NCBI GenBank assembly: GCA_028023455.1
Contig: JAQFVV010000031.1
Coordinates: forward strand, 8,858,093 to 8,922,092
DNA: 64,000 bases
DNA from: Epiperipatus broadwayi
Lineage: Eukaryota > Onychophora > Udeonychophora > Euonychophora > Peripatidae
Direction of reading: 5' to 3'
Part shown: in pieces, positions 1 to 14,121 of the stretch
Layout: each line of letters starts with the position of its first letter
How positions within the stretch are numbered: the first letter of the stretch is position 1
Translations under genes and position numbers: made by a program
The notes under the pieces: model-generated
What the model saw: only the letters and a program-made list of their open reading frames with translations
The model's database searches: none
Told to the model about the DNA's origin: nothing

Positions 1-530
1 TACTTTAAGGGACATGCTTCAATCTACTCCAATCTCCAACTTTTCAGTCATTCATGTCATTGAAAATCTGATGATGAAAACCCAAATCCCATGCTGATGT
101 TGATATTATTGTCATGCCCATGTTGACCTCAAGTCACTCTGATCCCTCATGTAGAGGACCTTATTCATTTAAATACATAGAAGAGGTATGGGTAGGATAC
201 AAGCTTGATGTGTAAATATTTGAAAACCAGGTACTCTTCACAAACCTGGAAGCTTAATTGTAATCATAGGGGATAATTAAGCTCCCAGGATTATGAAGAG
301 TGCCGGGTTTTTAAATATTTAAACATCAAGCTTGTATCATACCCATACTTCTATGTATTTAAATGGATAAAATCCTTTACATGAGGGGTCAGAGTGACTT
401 GAGGTCAACATGGGCATGGCAATAATATTGGCATCAGGATGGGATTTGGGTTTTCATCATCAGATTTTTAATGATATGAATGACTGAAAAGTTGGAGATT
501 GGAGTAGATTGAAACCTGTCCCTTAAAGTA
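1..530. repeat. Inverted repeat, dispersed family A
   Basis: Positions 1-259 are closely matched by the reverse complement of 272-530, with the fold centre near 265. For example the first bases, tactttaagggacatg, return at 515-530 as the complement. The right arm runs straight on into the tandem copies at 531-1253. The window edge cuts the left arm, so the true palindrome probably extends further left. No coding content was recognised. Confidence 0.85.
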
Positions 531-1253
531 TAAACATTTGCTATCTTAATATAATCTGAGCACTGATTACATATATTTTTGTGGGAGATGATAATCTGAA
601 CCAACTGATGAGTGCTGGTTTAGCATGAAATATGTATATTGGTGATTATGTATATGTGTGTGGGTATGTGTATCAGTTGTATGAAATAGTGTAGGTAGTT
701 TAAGAGTTCTTGAAAATCTGAGTTCAAATCCCTTATACTTACAATTAAGTTCCCAGGATTGTGAAGAGTGCCTAGTTTTCAAAGATTTACACATCAAGTT
801 TGTATTGTGCCCATCCCTCTTCTATGTATTTAAATGGATAAGGACATTTACATGAGGGGTGAGAGTGACTTGAGGTCAACATGGGCATGACAATAATATT
901 GACATCAGCATGGGATTTGGGTTATAATCAGATTTTCAATGATATGGTTGACTGAAAAGTTGTAGGTTGGAGTAGATTGAAGGCTGTCCATTAAAGTATG
1001 ACAATTTGCTATCTTAATATAAACTGAGCACTGATTATATATGTGTCTGAGATGATAATCTGGACCAACTGATGAGTGCTGGTTTAGCATAAAATAGGTA
1101 TATTGGTGATTATGTATTTTTTCACATTTGTATCAGTTATATGAGATAGTGTGGATAGTTGAAGGGTGCTTGAAAATCTGAGTTCAAATCCCCTATACTT
1201 ACAATTGAGCTCCCAGGTTTGTGAGGAGTGCCTGGTTTTCAAATATTTATATA
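271..1253 (+). repeat. Tandem copies of family A, unit about 460-475 bp
   Basis: The phrase 'cccaggat/tttgtgaagagtg' recurs near 280, 752 and 1212, and 'tatcttaatataa' with 'ctgagcactgatta' recurs near 541 and 1011. That gives two full direct copies (about 271-741 and 742-1203) and a partial third to 1253. Each copy carries gttcaaatcc near its end (722 and 1183), which resembles a tRNA-type B box. A convincing A box at the right distance is not visible, so a SINE origin is only possible. Another copy lies at 37585-37835. Confidence 0.75.
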
Positions 1254-3394
1254 TCTATATGTTTACTTACACACATATATACATTAAATGATTTTAAAAT
1301 AATAATAATTATGTAAATAAAGTATACAATCTGTTTTATCAAATAGGATAAGATAATAATCAATGTTTATATACAAAAAGTTTTACTATCTTTAAGTTAT
1401 TTTTTATTAAGTTCATGTGAAGAAATTTCATAAAGAAAATCCATAAAATGATATTTTCAAAGAAATAATAATCCCCAAGCATTTTATTTCCTTTTAAAAT
1501 ATTCAAAGTTTATTAAAATGAATAATCCAAGTTAAGTTATAGCAATATTTATACTTTAGTTGATGCTGAACAACAAGCATTGTTTTATTCTTTAAAATGA
1601 TCAAATTGATATTTTGATATCCAAACTATAATTCATTTGGTAATCATCCCTGGTAAATTATTTATTGGCACACAAATAGATACATATATATGTGGATTAA
1701 TTTACATATAAAACTATAAACATTTTATAACTTTTTCTATAAAATGCATTTGAACAAATTTCCTTTTTTATTTGTTAATTTAGATATCTCTCAAAAGATT
1801 TTATCATTTGGAATAAAATATTATTCACTGTGTAGCTTTTAATTAGACTGTTTACATTAAAAAAATAATATATAATGTTTAAAATTTAATTCTACTGAAA
1901 AATGCAGTACACCAAGTTATAGAAATATATAAAGAGGAGGTTTCCTGATTTAAATCACAGGCAATTTTATATCGTTTGTCTATTGACATAATATTTAGGT
2001 CATTGACCTAAAAATAGTAGCTAATATCTAACTTGAATTTGTCCTTTCTGGATTATTGAGTCATTATTCTCCTTTAATTAGAAATCATTCAAATACAAAC
2101 AATGGTAAGAAATGTTTCCTATTTTAGAAGAAAAATATTTTACAGCATTTTAAAATAAAAAATAACAATAATTTTACCATTTCTTCTTAAAATGAGTTAT
2201 TTGTTTAACAAAAAAAATTGTTACAAATAATGTAGCTTTATTAATAACATTATATTAAAATATGTAATTTTAAAAATATACACAATAATTTAAATATGCA
2301 TACTCATATAGAGTCATACACATATATAACATAAATTGTTACCTATTTATATAACCCTATGGTGTTAAACTATGCAATGAAATAAAATATTACAAAACCT
2401 GTTAAAATGTATATTCAAGCTTTTGTAATATTTTTAATCAGATATAAAATTTAACACAAGAAATTATCAATTATATTACTTAACAAAATAATAATATAAA
2501 AATAAATTACATATATTATTTTATATTCTAGTGTATTCACAATAACTCCATAATTAGGATAAACATCATTTGATCATTTCAAACAGTTAATAACACTTAA
2601 AATCATGACAGTATTTTTTAATGTGACAATTTAATCATAAACAAGGATGCAATGAACATTTTCATTTGTGGCTTTAAATCTCTTTAAAACCATTAATTTA
2701 TGTTTTATCATAGCAAATTTATGGTCATTTTAATGAGTAAAAGGTATTGTATGATTCTTCCATCTTTAGAATTATTTTACAAGTAAGAATAAATAACATT
2801 TAAATTTAAATCTTTAACAATAGGAGAAGGTGGACTATCCAAGGTGGTGATTGGTTGTTTCTTATTTTCAACAAAAGGGAGCACTTATCAATGATTTTTA
2901 TAGGTCTAAGTTCTTTGTTTTGATTTTCAAAACAAAAATTTATATTTGTGTATTTTTTCATATTTTTTACAAATTATAAATAGTTTTGATAAAATATGCA
3001 GAAAATATAATGATTTTAGAAGAATAGTTAAGATTTCAGTGAACATTGTTCACTTTTACATGAACATAAATTGAGAAAAAATCAAGATACACGCTGCATT
3101 TTCTAATAGATTATAAAATGTTCATTTTATGTTTATCATTATAGATTATTTTTATAATTATATATAATTTATTTTTGGAAAAATTTTCATTCACTTTCAT
3201 AATCTGATAAATTATTAATTTGCTTTTTACAAACAAAACAAAAATGAATATAATATTAAAAGATGAATATATTTTTACTGCTGATTCTGAAATTGACCAA
3301 TCAAAAGTTTAGAACTTTAATTCACTAGGCCAATAGGGATTTGTACCAGTTTAAAGGTTAAGTCTAATCATAGATAATACAATATACATTTATA
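1254..3394. other. AT-rich stretch, no gene seen
   Basis: A very AT-rich stretch with short homopolymers. I saw no recognisable protein match, RNA gene or long repeat in either strand. Confidence 0.6.
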
Positions 3395-4345
3395 TTATAT
3401 AAAGAGCTCACAAATAAGCTATTAACAAGCTTTGCAAAATATCCCTAACCACAGACCAATTTCTGCTACTGGCTTCCTCAGTGAGGTGCTAGAATATTCA
3501 AGCATTAGACTAAAAATACCAGGACAAGCCCAGTACTTTATCAAATGAATAATTATTAATTAAGTAGAAAATCTGAAAATTCCAGATATCCATAGGACTT
3601 TTAATCCAGCTATCTAACTTAAATAGCCATATGGGACTAAACTAAGTTCAGATACACCATATATTAATAGTGTTAGCAATAGAAAATCACCAAAGCCTTA
3701 ACAGCAAAAAATAAAATTACCAAAAAAATCAAGTCAGATGTCACATGATCTGATTTAAATAAGCTTCTATTGCAAATGTAATAAAAAGAGCTTGCAAATA
3801 AGCTCTTAATAAGCTTTGCATAATATCCCTAACCCCAGACCAGTTTCTACTACTAGAGTTAGGCATATTTTGCAAAGTTTGTTAAGAGCTTATTTATGAG
3901 TTCTTTGTATAACATTTGTAATATAAGCTTGTTTAAATTAGATCATGTGACAGCTGACTTGATTTTTTTGTAATTTTATTTTTTGCTATTAAGGCTTTGG
4001 TGATTTTATATTGCTAAAGCTATTAATATATGGTGTATATGAACTTAGTTCAGTCCCAAATGGCTATTTAAGTTAGATAGCTGAATTGAAAGGCATATGG
4101 ATGTCTGAACATTTTAGATTTTCTAGTTAATAGTTATCCATTACATAAAGTGCTGGGCATGTCCTGGTATTTTTAATATAATTCTTGAATATCCTAGCAC
4201 CTCACTGAAAAAGCCAGTAGCACAAATGGGTCTGGGGTTAGAAATATTCTGCAAAGCCTGTTAAGAGCTTATTTGTGAGCTCTTTGTATAACATTTCTAA
4301 TACAAGCTTGTTTAAATTAGGTCATGTGACATCGGACTTGATTTA
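3395..4345. repeat. Long inverted repeat (foldback B)
   Basis: The arm at about 3400-3785 is matched by the reverse complement of about 3915-4345. Shared landmarks are aagagctcacaaataagct (3402) against agcttatttgtgagctctt (4266), and agatgtcacatgatctga against the complementary gatcatgtgaca of 3942. The middle (3785-3915) repeats the outer 'gagctt..aataagct' end again, so the structure is nested. The right arm stops inside a TA tract where the satellite array begins. No coding frame was found. Confidence 0.8.
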
Positions 4346-4361
4346 TATATATACATATATA

Positions 4362-7280
4362 TATCCACAGATGGTGTTCTACCAAAAACACCGATCAAGC
4401 ATATGTTTTGTTTACATAAACGTCAGAGCAGTATTCACTATCTCTAACTATAATTCCACTTTCAGATCATGATTTCAAGCTATTTTCTATCATCAGTGAA
4501 AGACAGGAATAAAGAAACTAGATCTAAACACAAACTCTGAGCATTTATGAAACAGTTTCTATTCAGCTTGCAAGTGTGAATCTTTTAGACACGTAATGTC
4601 TTCAAACTCAGCATAGCAAATAGCTTGAAATCATGATCTGAAAGTGGAATTATAGTTAGAGATAGTGAATACTGCTCTGATGTTTATGTAAACAAAACAT
4701 ACGCTTGATCGGTGTTTTTGGTAGAATGCCATCTGTGGACATAAATACAAGCATTAGCAAGTTTTTTAACCTGCATATTGTTTTTCATAAATGTACCTTT
4801 GAGGTCTTTCTTGCAATGATATAGATTGCAGAGGCTTCTACTATGTGGTGATGCTGAACTGATATCAGACCCATATAGCTATCTGGTTTGCTATGCTGAA
4901 TTTGAAGACATTATGTGTCTAAAAGATTCACACTTGCAAGCTGCTATCTGGTTTGCTATGCTGAGTTTGAAGACATTACGTGTCTAAAAGATTCACGCTT
5001 GCAAGCTGAATAGAAACTGTTTCATAAACGCTCAGAGTTTGTGTTTAGATCTAGTTTCTTTATTCCTGTCTTTCACTGATGATAGCAAATAGCTTGAAAT
5101 CATGATCTGAAAGTGGAATTATAGTTAGAGATAGTGAATACTGCTCTGACGTTTATGTAAACAAAACATACGCTTGATCGGTGTTTTTGGTAGAACGCCA
5201 TCTGTGGACATAAATACAAGCGTTAGCAAGTTTTTTTAACTTGCATTTTGTTTTTCATAAATGTACCTTTGAGGTCTTTCTTGCAATGATATAGATTGCA
5301 GAGGCTTCTACTATGTGGTGATGCTGAACTGATATCAGACCCATATAGCTATCTGGTTTGCTATGCTGAGTTTGAAGACATTACGTGTCTAAAAGATTCA
5401 CGCTTGCAAGCTGAATAGAAACTGTTTCATAAACGCTCAGAGTTTGTGTTTAGATCTAGTTTCTTTATTCCTGTCTTTCACTGATGATAGCAAATAGCTT
5501 GAAATCATGATCTGAAAGTGGAATTATAGTTAGAGATAGTGAATACTGCTCTGACGTTTATGTAAACAAAACATACGCTTGATCGGTGTTTTTGGTAGAA
5601 CGCCATCTGTGGACATAAATACAAGCGTTAGCAAGTTTTTTAACTTGCATTTTGTTTTTCATAAATGTACCTTTGAGGTCTTTCTTGCAATGATATAGAT
5701 TGCAGAGGCTTCTACTATGTGGTGATGCTGAACTGATATCAGACCCATATAGCTATCTGGTTTGCTATGCTGAGTTTGAAGACATTACGTGTCTAAAAGA
5801 TTCACGCTTGCAAGCTGAATAGAAACTGTTTCATAAACGCTCAGAGTTTGTGTTTAGATCTAGTTTCTTTATTCCTGTCTTTCACTGATGATAGCAAATA
5901 GCTTGAAATCATGATCTGAAAGTGGAATTATAGTTAGAGATAGTGAATACTGCTCTGACGTTTATGTAAACAAAACATACGCTTGATCGGTGTTTTTGGT
6001 AGAACGCCATCTGTGGACATAAATACAAGCGTTAGCAAGTTTTTTAACTTGCATTTTGTTTTTCATAAATGTACCTTTGAGGTCTTTCTTGCAATGATAT
6101 AGATTGCAGAGGCTTCTACTATGTGGTGATGCTGAACTGATATCAGACCCATATAGCTATCTGGTTTGCTATGCTGAGTTTGAAGACATTACGTGTCTAA
6201 AAGATTCACGCTTGCAAGCTGAATAGAAACTGTTTCATAAACGCTCAGAGTTTGTGTTTAGATCTAGTTTCTTTATTCCTGTCTTTCACTGATGATAGCA
6301 AATAGCTTGAAATCATGATCTGAAAGTGGAATTATAGTTAGAGATAGTGAATACTGCTCTGACGTTTATGTAAACAAAACATACGCTTGATCGGTGTTTT
6401 TGGTAGAACGCCATCTGTGGACATAAATACAAGCGTTAGCAAGTTTTTTAACTTGCATTTTGTTTTTCATAAATGTACCTTTGAGGTCTTTCTTGCAATG
6501 ATATAGATTGCAGAGGCTTCTACTATGTGGTGATGCTGAACTGATATCAGACCCATATAGCTATCTGGTTTGCTATGCTGAGTTTGAAGACATTACGTGT
6601 CTAAAAGATTCATGCTTGCAAGCTGAATAGAAACTGTTTCATAAACGCTCAGAGTTTGTGTTTAGATCTAGTTTCTTTATTCCTGTCTTTCACTGATGAT
6701 AGCAAATAGCTTGAAATCATGATCTGAAAGTGGAATTATAGTTAGAGATAGTGAATACTGCTCTGACGTTTATGTAAACAAAACATACGCTTGATCGGTG
6801 TTTTTGGTAGAACGCCATCTGTGGACATAAATACAAGCGTTAGCAAGTTTTTTAACTTGCATTTTGTTTTTCATAAATGTACCTTTGAGGTCTTTCTTGC
6901 AATGATATAGATTGCAGAGGCTTCTACTATGTGGTGATGCTGAACTGATATCAGACCCATATAGCTATCTGGTTTGCTATGCTGAGTTTGAAGACATTAC
7001 GTGTCTAAAAGATTCACGCTTGCAAGCTGAATAGAAACTGTTTCATAAACGCTCAGAGTTTGTGTTTAGATCTAGTTTCTTTATTCCTGTCTTTCACTGA
7101 TGATAGCAAATAGCTTGAAATCATGATCTGAAAGTGGAATTATAGTTAGAGATAGTGAATACTGCTCTGACGTTTATGTAAACAAAACATACGCTTGATC
7201 GGTGTTTTTGGTAGAACGCCATCTGTGGACATAAATACAAGCGTTAGCAAGTTTTTTAACTTTCATTTTGTTTTTCATAT
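4362..7280 (+). repeat. Satellite array, 404-bp unit, with inverted first unit
   Basis: The landmark 'ccatctgtggac' ends at 4740, 5209, 5614, 6018, 6422, 6826 and 7230, giving spacings of 469, 405, 404, 404, 404 and 404. The first unit is long because a block of about 64 bp (near 4879-4942) is doubled. One unit has a single extra T. Copies differ at only a handful of bases, so the array is young or homogenised. At the head (4367-4620) a partial unit lies in reverse orientation, making a hairpin with 4619-4739. Both ends abut TA tracts (4343-4364 and 7279-7289). Each unit contains small palindromes, such as gcaagttttttaacttgc. No conserved coding frame was recognised. Confidence 0.92.
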
Positions 7281-7290
7281 ATATATATTA

Positions 7291-8429
7291 AATGCTAATA
7301 AAATATTGCTTTACTGATAATTATGAGTAAGACACTAGCAAATGTTGAAAATATATTTGGTTTATTAAATTTATATTAAAGTGTAATATACTCTTTATGG
7401 TGTTTTTTATATTATAGATAAAAGAACAGAGACTTAATCTATTATATATACTGTCTTATTGCACAGATTCGATATCAAACCCTATATGAAGACACTCGTT
7501 TGTCTCTTTTATTTCTCACGGTGTAATAATGTTTTTGTCTGTTTGTTGTACATTTTTGAAGTTTTCAATATTTCATTCCGCCATTTCAATTTTTTTATTT
7601 GCAATATATATATATCTGTATAGTTATTTTGAGGATTTTTTTTCTATTATAAAAATTTGATGTAAATAAAATAATTTATAAAACAAACCGTTATCTAGTT
7701 TTAAACTAAAATGTTAAGTTAAAAATTATTTCTAATTTAATAGAAAAAAGTTAACTTAATTAATTTTATTGAAATCAGGAATATATTTTATTAAGAAAAA
7801 AAAATATTTCTTTTTTAAATTGAGTTAAAAATAAATATCCTTTTAAGAGAAGCCGCAGCAAAAAAGATTACCGATTCGTGAAGAAAGATAAACGAATAGG
7901 AGGAATTTTTTAAGCTTGTAAAGCATATATTGACAGTATTTTATCTAAAAATGCTTTTTAGCCTTAGAAAGGATATTTAAACTTGATAACAGAGACGTAA
8001 GAGAAGAGGGGATAGAGTGCAATATAAACTAGGAAGCTTTTTAGAAAATATGGCAAAATTGATTTATAAATTTTCATAAAATTTATTTATTTTTTTCTGT
8101 ATATGAATCAACTTGAAAAACACAATTCGGTCAGCAAAAATGTGTCTATTTGTATGTATAAGTATATATATGTATAGAGAGAGAATCTAACTTATTTTTC
8201 ATCTTTTATAATTTAATTGTTTAATCAATATGTGTGCGTGTGAGTATAGAGATTTTTATATGCATGTATGTGTGTGCGTGTGTGTTAGAAATTGCAATTT
8301 CTTTCATAATTTAAAACATTACCGGTTACACATCGGAGGGAATAAAATATCAGTATATTTTAAGATATATTTTAATCAATTAAATAAATCTTCATTTAAT
8401 CAAGATTCAAATTAGTTCAAAAATGTCAC
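7291..8429. other. AT-rich stretch, no gene seen
   Basis: AT-rich sequence with a short TG-rich patch near 8222-8286. A small GC-richer spot at 7850-7880 has no recognised match. Confidence 0.5.
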
Positions 8430-8675
8430 ATGTTGTTGCTTTTTATTAAAGTACAGTATGTGGTTGTTTCATTAACTATATATTTGAATGATTTTATTGC
8501 TCAAAAGTTCATAAAAAGTTCGAGCGCTGAAAGTGCCATCACTGGTATCGATCCCAAAGATCTCACTTTCCAGAGCCTGACACTGTATTGCGTTGCATTA
8601 AATTCCACAGGGCTTGGCATAATTAAGAATGTATTGTCACATCAAATAGATCTTCGTTGTACTTGGTATAAATGA
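8430..8675 (+). other. Unexplained open frame in GC-richer patch
   Basis: An 81-codon frame is open from 8430 to the stop ending at 8675. Its second half (about 8510-8670) is clearly richer in G+C and in CG dinucleotides than the surroundings, and reads as ordinary-looking protein (for example the run SSSAESAITGIDPKDLTFQS). I do not recognise a domain. It lacks an obvious splice acceptor or donor. It could be a decayed exon, a processed fragment, an element end or chance. There is no strong Kozak context at the first ATG, and a start inside the patch is equally possible. Confidence 0.25.
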
Positions 8676-8917
8676 AATGTAAAACTGATCTTGATTATAA
8701 GTTTAACAAAAAAAAAAACAGACAGAAGTAAACAAAAAAACGAAAACAATTAAAAAGTGAAATTATAAACAGCCTATATTGAGAATATAAGAGGTATAAT
8801 TTCAGTGCAATAATTTTTAATCTAACAAAAAATCATTCATGTATTATTTTAAAAATTAGTCAATAAGTGTTTAAGAAAAATATATAGCACAAAATAAAAA
8901 CTTACATTTAGCTATTT

Positions 8918-9102
8918 TTATATCTATCTATATATACTCTCTATCTACATATTTATCTATCTATTTATATTTTTATCTCTATATCTATCTATCCGTCTAT
9001 TTGACAATCTATCTATCAATCTATCTATTTATTTATGCATCTATCTAAATATCTATCTATTTATTTATCTATCCATTTAATTATCTTTTTATCTATCTTT
9101 AT
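8918..9102 (+). repeat. Interrupted TATC microsatellite
   Basis: About 185 bp is built mostly of tatc/tatt tetramers (ctatctatctatt type) with point interruptions, grading into plain AT-rich DNA. Confidence 0.85.
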
Positions 9103-12100
9103 TCAAAGATATCAAACTAATAGTTGTGCTTTTAAATATTTGTACTACATTCAGGATCATCATATATAATCTACATAAGGAAGCATATAAAAATCTTATA
9201 AACGTTAATGCTAGTCTGAATCGGATTATATTTTGTTGATAAAAAAAATATTGATTGGTGTTAACATTGAGTTTATTATTACAAGTTATTTGATGTAAGT
9301 TACATTAGATAGTTTTGAATTAAGAAAAGCAAATTTTACTATTCCCCTTTCACTTATAAATTATGATATATTTTCAAAAAATTAAGAATAGAATGAATCT
9401 ACTTAATCTTTAAGCTTTTAATGGAAATTTTGAGTGATCAACCACATGAAAATATAGCATTAGTAATTACTAAACTAATAATCAAATAAACAAAGATAGA
9501 GGGATAATCTCACTTTTAATAATTTTACTTTAATAATTAAATAAAAGTTAATAATAGTAAATATAAAAAGAAAATCGATTAGTATATATATAATGATGGA
9601 ACAGAAACCACACACATATACACAGCATGCACATTACATTTAAAATAATAATAACTAACCAACAATCAAAATAATCATACAAAAGATGTGATATATATAT
9701 AAGAATTACACAAATTGTGTGTACATTGGACTTTAAAATTAAAAATCACAATGTAAATATCCTTATATATAAAATCTATTTTATCTGTAGCCTGAATATA
9801 TGTTTGTCTGTAATACTTACTGAAGCACCTTCTGAAATTTATATTCATAAGGCACTCCATTAAATAATCTTATTATATAAAATCCATACTTTGTCATCTG
9901 TAAGATTGTCAAATTCACAACAAGACTATGGATTTTATTTATAGAGAAAACTATACCTAGCTAGAAATGTAACTTGCTGGGTGCATTTCTGAAGTGTATC
10001 AAACAGGCAAGATTGTTCCAAACATTTCTTTTTTTACATTTTTGAATTGTGAATTTTTCACATTTTTTTGTATGATATTAAAATCTTATGTTTAATTTAC
10101 ATTAAATCTTTAAACAAGTTTATTAAAACAACCAATTAAAAAAACTATTAAAAAATGATGACCATTCCATAAGCCAGATCCATTTCTCACATTTATTATA
10201 TAATAGTAAAATCTTCTGTTTAATTTGCATTAAATCTTAAAAAAAAATTATTAAATCAATCATTTAAAAAAATGGTCTTTTCATAGGCCAGCTATAAATT
10301 TGTTGCAATCTTTGCTGTCTATATAAGTATATTAAACCATTAATAAGGGTGTATTGTTAAAAGGAGGCTGCCATGACAATAGTATAGAAATTGTTAGTTG
10401 TTATCGATATTGGAATTGTCTAAGTGTTGGCTGGTTTTTAATTTTATATATATATGTGTGTGTGTGTGTATACACTGGTTTATTATTTAGCATAACAAAT
10501 GCTTCTCTGAAAAAAAATTAAAATAACATGTGACAATCATGATTTGCAATAAAATTAACATAGTGGATAGGAGTTATTAGTATTTAATTGTATTCATTCA
10601 GTGTGTGTGTGTGTGTGTGTGGAAGTAATGGTGCCTTTACTATATTCATACCAGACTATTTGAAAGTCAGTACTATACTATTTTCAGATCTATCTTTTTA
10701 TTATAGTGAAAGTTTGAACATATATTTAAACAATAAGGCAGTTATTTTCCATATAAATGTTTAAATAAATATTTGCTTGTAAAAAAATTTCTCAAATAAT
10801 ACTTAGACAAAAACAATCAAAGAAATAATCAAGTGATTCACATATTTAAAAATAAATAAACAAATAACCTTGAAATTAAAGAAAACAGGACAAAAAGTAA
10901 AAACTAATATTTATGTTATAATATTGTAGGCAGATGTCAACTTTGGTCACATAAATATTATAGCCTTATTAAAATCAATAAATTTTGAATGCGAAAATTA
11001 TAAAATTTATTTTTCTCATTTTTTATAATAACAAGCAATACTTTATTTAAACATTTTACATTCCTCAAATGATAATATGAAAATTCCAAACATTTTTAAA
11101 TAAAAAGAATGTGAATATTTATAATTTATGGACAGTTATAAAAGAGAGAGAAAAGTATACAAAAAATAATAAAATAAATATTAATATTTCTCTCTCTTAT
11201 GCTCTTTCTCTCTCTTCATAATTTATTGAGTAGTTTTAATTTTTCAAATTAAATAAATGATAAATAATTAATATTTTAAAAATAGATTATCAGTTTTTAA
11301 AATAAAATAAAATAATGTTTTAACATTTTTGTTAAGAAATATTGTTTTAATTAATTAAAGTTGTTTTTTCTCCTTATCTTTCTAAAACAAAAAAAACAAT
11401 GTTATTCAAATAAAAGAGCAAATAAAGAAATATACTGAGCTTTTTTTTTCTGTAATTAAAAAAAGAAAACTACAAAATGAAATATCAGTAATTAGAATAG
11501 GACTGGAATTTTAACTATAAAAAAAGAAAAGAAATAATCTTTTATAAAATTAGAATCTATTGATCAGGGACTAATGTATCATGTCTGTGAAAATATGTGA
11601 TTGGATGGAAACAAGAGTGTTCCAAAAAATTAAGATAGGGGGAAGGTTAAAGCCGTAGACCTCAGTGTCTTCTAATGAACAATCATTCTTAATTCAGGTT
11701 TTAAAAGAAGAGCTGAAAATTATAGCAGCCCAACTGTAAGAGATTTCAAAAAGTTATGTTTATATTCTAAAAAAGACAAAAAATGTCATTTTTTTTCTTA
11801 AAATGGCATTGGGTAAAAACCATATGCTAAATTTTAGCTAAAAGCCAAGCATTACCAAATCTCACTATGTAGTCTGGTCTCTAAAAAAAAAATATAGAAA
11901 AAAATACCCTAGAGAATTCTAAAAAAAATTTTCTGTTTTCATCAAATGCATGATTGTCTTATCCTGTGTTAGACTGAAATTCAAATTAAATTCAGTCTGT
12001 ACTAATCTGATAACTATTATATGGGAAAATGGATAAATGTACCTATACACATTTCCTTGGAAATCTGTTTTAATGAAGTTATTGTTATAATGGAAATGAG

Positions 12101-14121
12101 TATCTATGGAAGGAAAAGTTAGAATTGTTTAAACTCAAAAATACAAGCTTACAAAAAACCTACAAAAGAAAGATTAAAAAAATAAAACTATAGTAACATA
12201 AAATATAGTTGATGTCCACATTTTCATTTACATAATTTTATATAAGTACATTTTCAAATAATTTTAATATCAGTAATAATTGTTGGTTATTAATAATTTT
12301 AAGTATTTTTTATTTAAACATGTTTTATTCTTTAGCTTATTTTCCCTCCAAAATGTAATTGTATGGAATTAAGGGAAAGTCATAGCTAATTTAAAATTTG
12401 CTTTTCTATTATTGTAAAATGTTTTGCAAATTTATTTATTAAAAAAGGGGAAATAAATCAGAATGTGTGTGTTAATTAATGTAGTAATAAAAATCAACTG
12501 GTTTTGCTATATAAAATTACATTTTTTATGAAAATGTATTAGATGATCAATTATCATATTTTTTCTCAATTTTCTTAATTATTTATTAGCTAATTTCAAT
12601 AAATAATTGTTTAAAAATAGTAGTGTTAATGTATTTATTTCGCCAACTATGTGTTTTATGTCTGGTCTGTATGTGACCTGATTTTATAATAACATAGTGT
12701 TTTAAGAGATTTGTAAATTATATCAATAAAACTATTTAAATTAAAGTATATTAAACATATATATTGTTCTCAGTGCCTAATGTTCCTATGATTGTAGTTA
12801 TTTCTACAGCAATAATGGTTATGTTTAAATAGATGTAGGGGTATATGTGCATTTGGACTCCAGATAGTCTATGAATGGAACAAAAGTAAAGATTACCTTT
12901 GCAGTCCATTCACTACACTTTATTTTTTTTAGATTAAAACCTAGTTTAGAATTGATATGTACACTCATAATATCATGAGACCAGAGCATTGATAACAATC
13001 AGCATGTATTAGGATTTCAGCATTAATTTTATTATGATTAATAGATTAGCACTTAAATATATGCATGTAGATGATTGTTTTATATTATTCCCCTAAGTTT
13101 GGCATTATCTAGATAACTAACCTATCTTTTGATATAGAATTTTATTAGATCCAGTCACAATGAATGACTGTTGATTATGCTTGTGTAATGCTGGTAATTG
13201 TTATAACTTCTTTTATTTTTATTAAATTTTAATGTTCTCATGCTGATTTCATATTTATTTTTTATGTTTATGGTGTCTGGGGATGATCATGTTTTGCTAT
13301 CTCCCCATGTCAATCCTTTCATTGCTACTTATACTATATTTTAGAAACAAACATTATTATATTTATTCACTTTGGTATACAGAGAAAGTCTTTTTTTGCA
13401 GATAACAATTCAATCATTTTGCAGACAGATGTTTTCTAGATTTCTATCTATGTATATATATGCTGTTTAAAATTTATAACAATTTTTGGTCAATGGTCAT
13501 TATTACTATATTGTCATACTGACATTTACTGATATACCAACTTTGTTATAATGTATAGTGTTATGTTTCAAAAAGCGAGTTGTCATTGTTATATCTTGTT
13601 ATTGCTCTCATCAGTAGATTTAGCTTTTGAACTCATTGGCGAAGAATGAACTGATCCTAACAAAAATAAAGATGTTTCTGACTACTGTAATATTTAGAAA
13701 ACGATAAACGACAAAATAGTTAGCTAATGAGTTCACGATAACATTTGATCTGAATATTAATCTACTTCACACATGACCCGTTTAAACTTAAGTTCATTAA
13801 GTTATGAGTTAATTTAATTTATTTAAAAAGCATACAATACGTTTTACGTTTGGTAGTAAAAAAAAGAAAAAAATGATTTAATTAGATAATGATAAATCAT
13901 CCTTTGAACGGCAAGAATAATCAAATAGATAATGTTATTATGGAAAAATAATTATCATATAATCAACAGATGATAAACTTGATTAGATACAACCTATATA
14001 TATATTATCCTAAAAAATTATAATGTATATGGTCAACAACAATGCTCGTGTTGTATAAAGCTAAAATTGTAATGTAATAGCTAAGCTCAATGTGTTTATA
14101 ATATAAATGCTATATACCCAC
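9103..14121. other. AT-rich stretch with small repeats, no gene seen
   Basis: About 5 kb without a recognised gene. It holds a diverged direct duplication of about 130 bp (10070-10160 against 10195-10290, sharing 'taaaatcttctgtttaattt'), TG tracts at 10447-10472 and 10599-10621, and a hairpin-like pair 'aaaatccata/tatggatttt' near 9890 and 9928. The rest is low-complexity A/T. Confidence 0.5.

Noticed and set aside
567-1090. Minus-strand frames with MLNQHSSVG repeated
   Set aside because: They are the same repeat unit read twice in the family A tandem copies; no coding evidence.
4362-7280. CRISPR-like array
   Set aside because: Repeats are 404 bp with no unique spacers, and the DNA is animal; it is a satellite.
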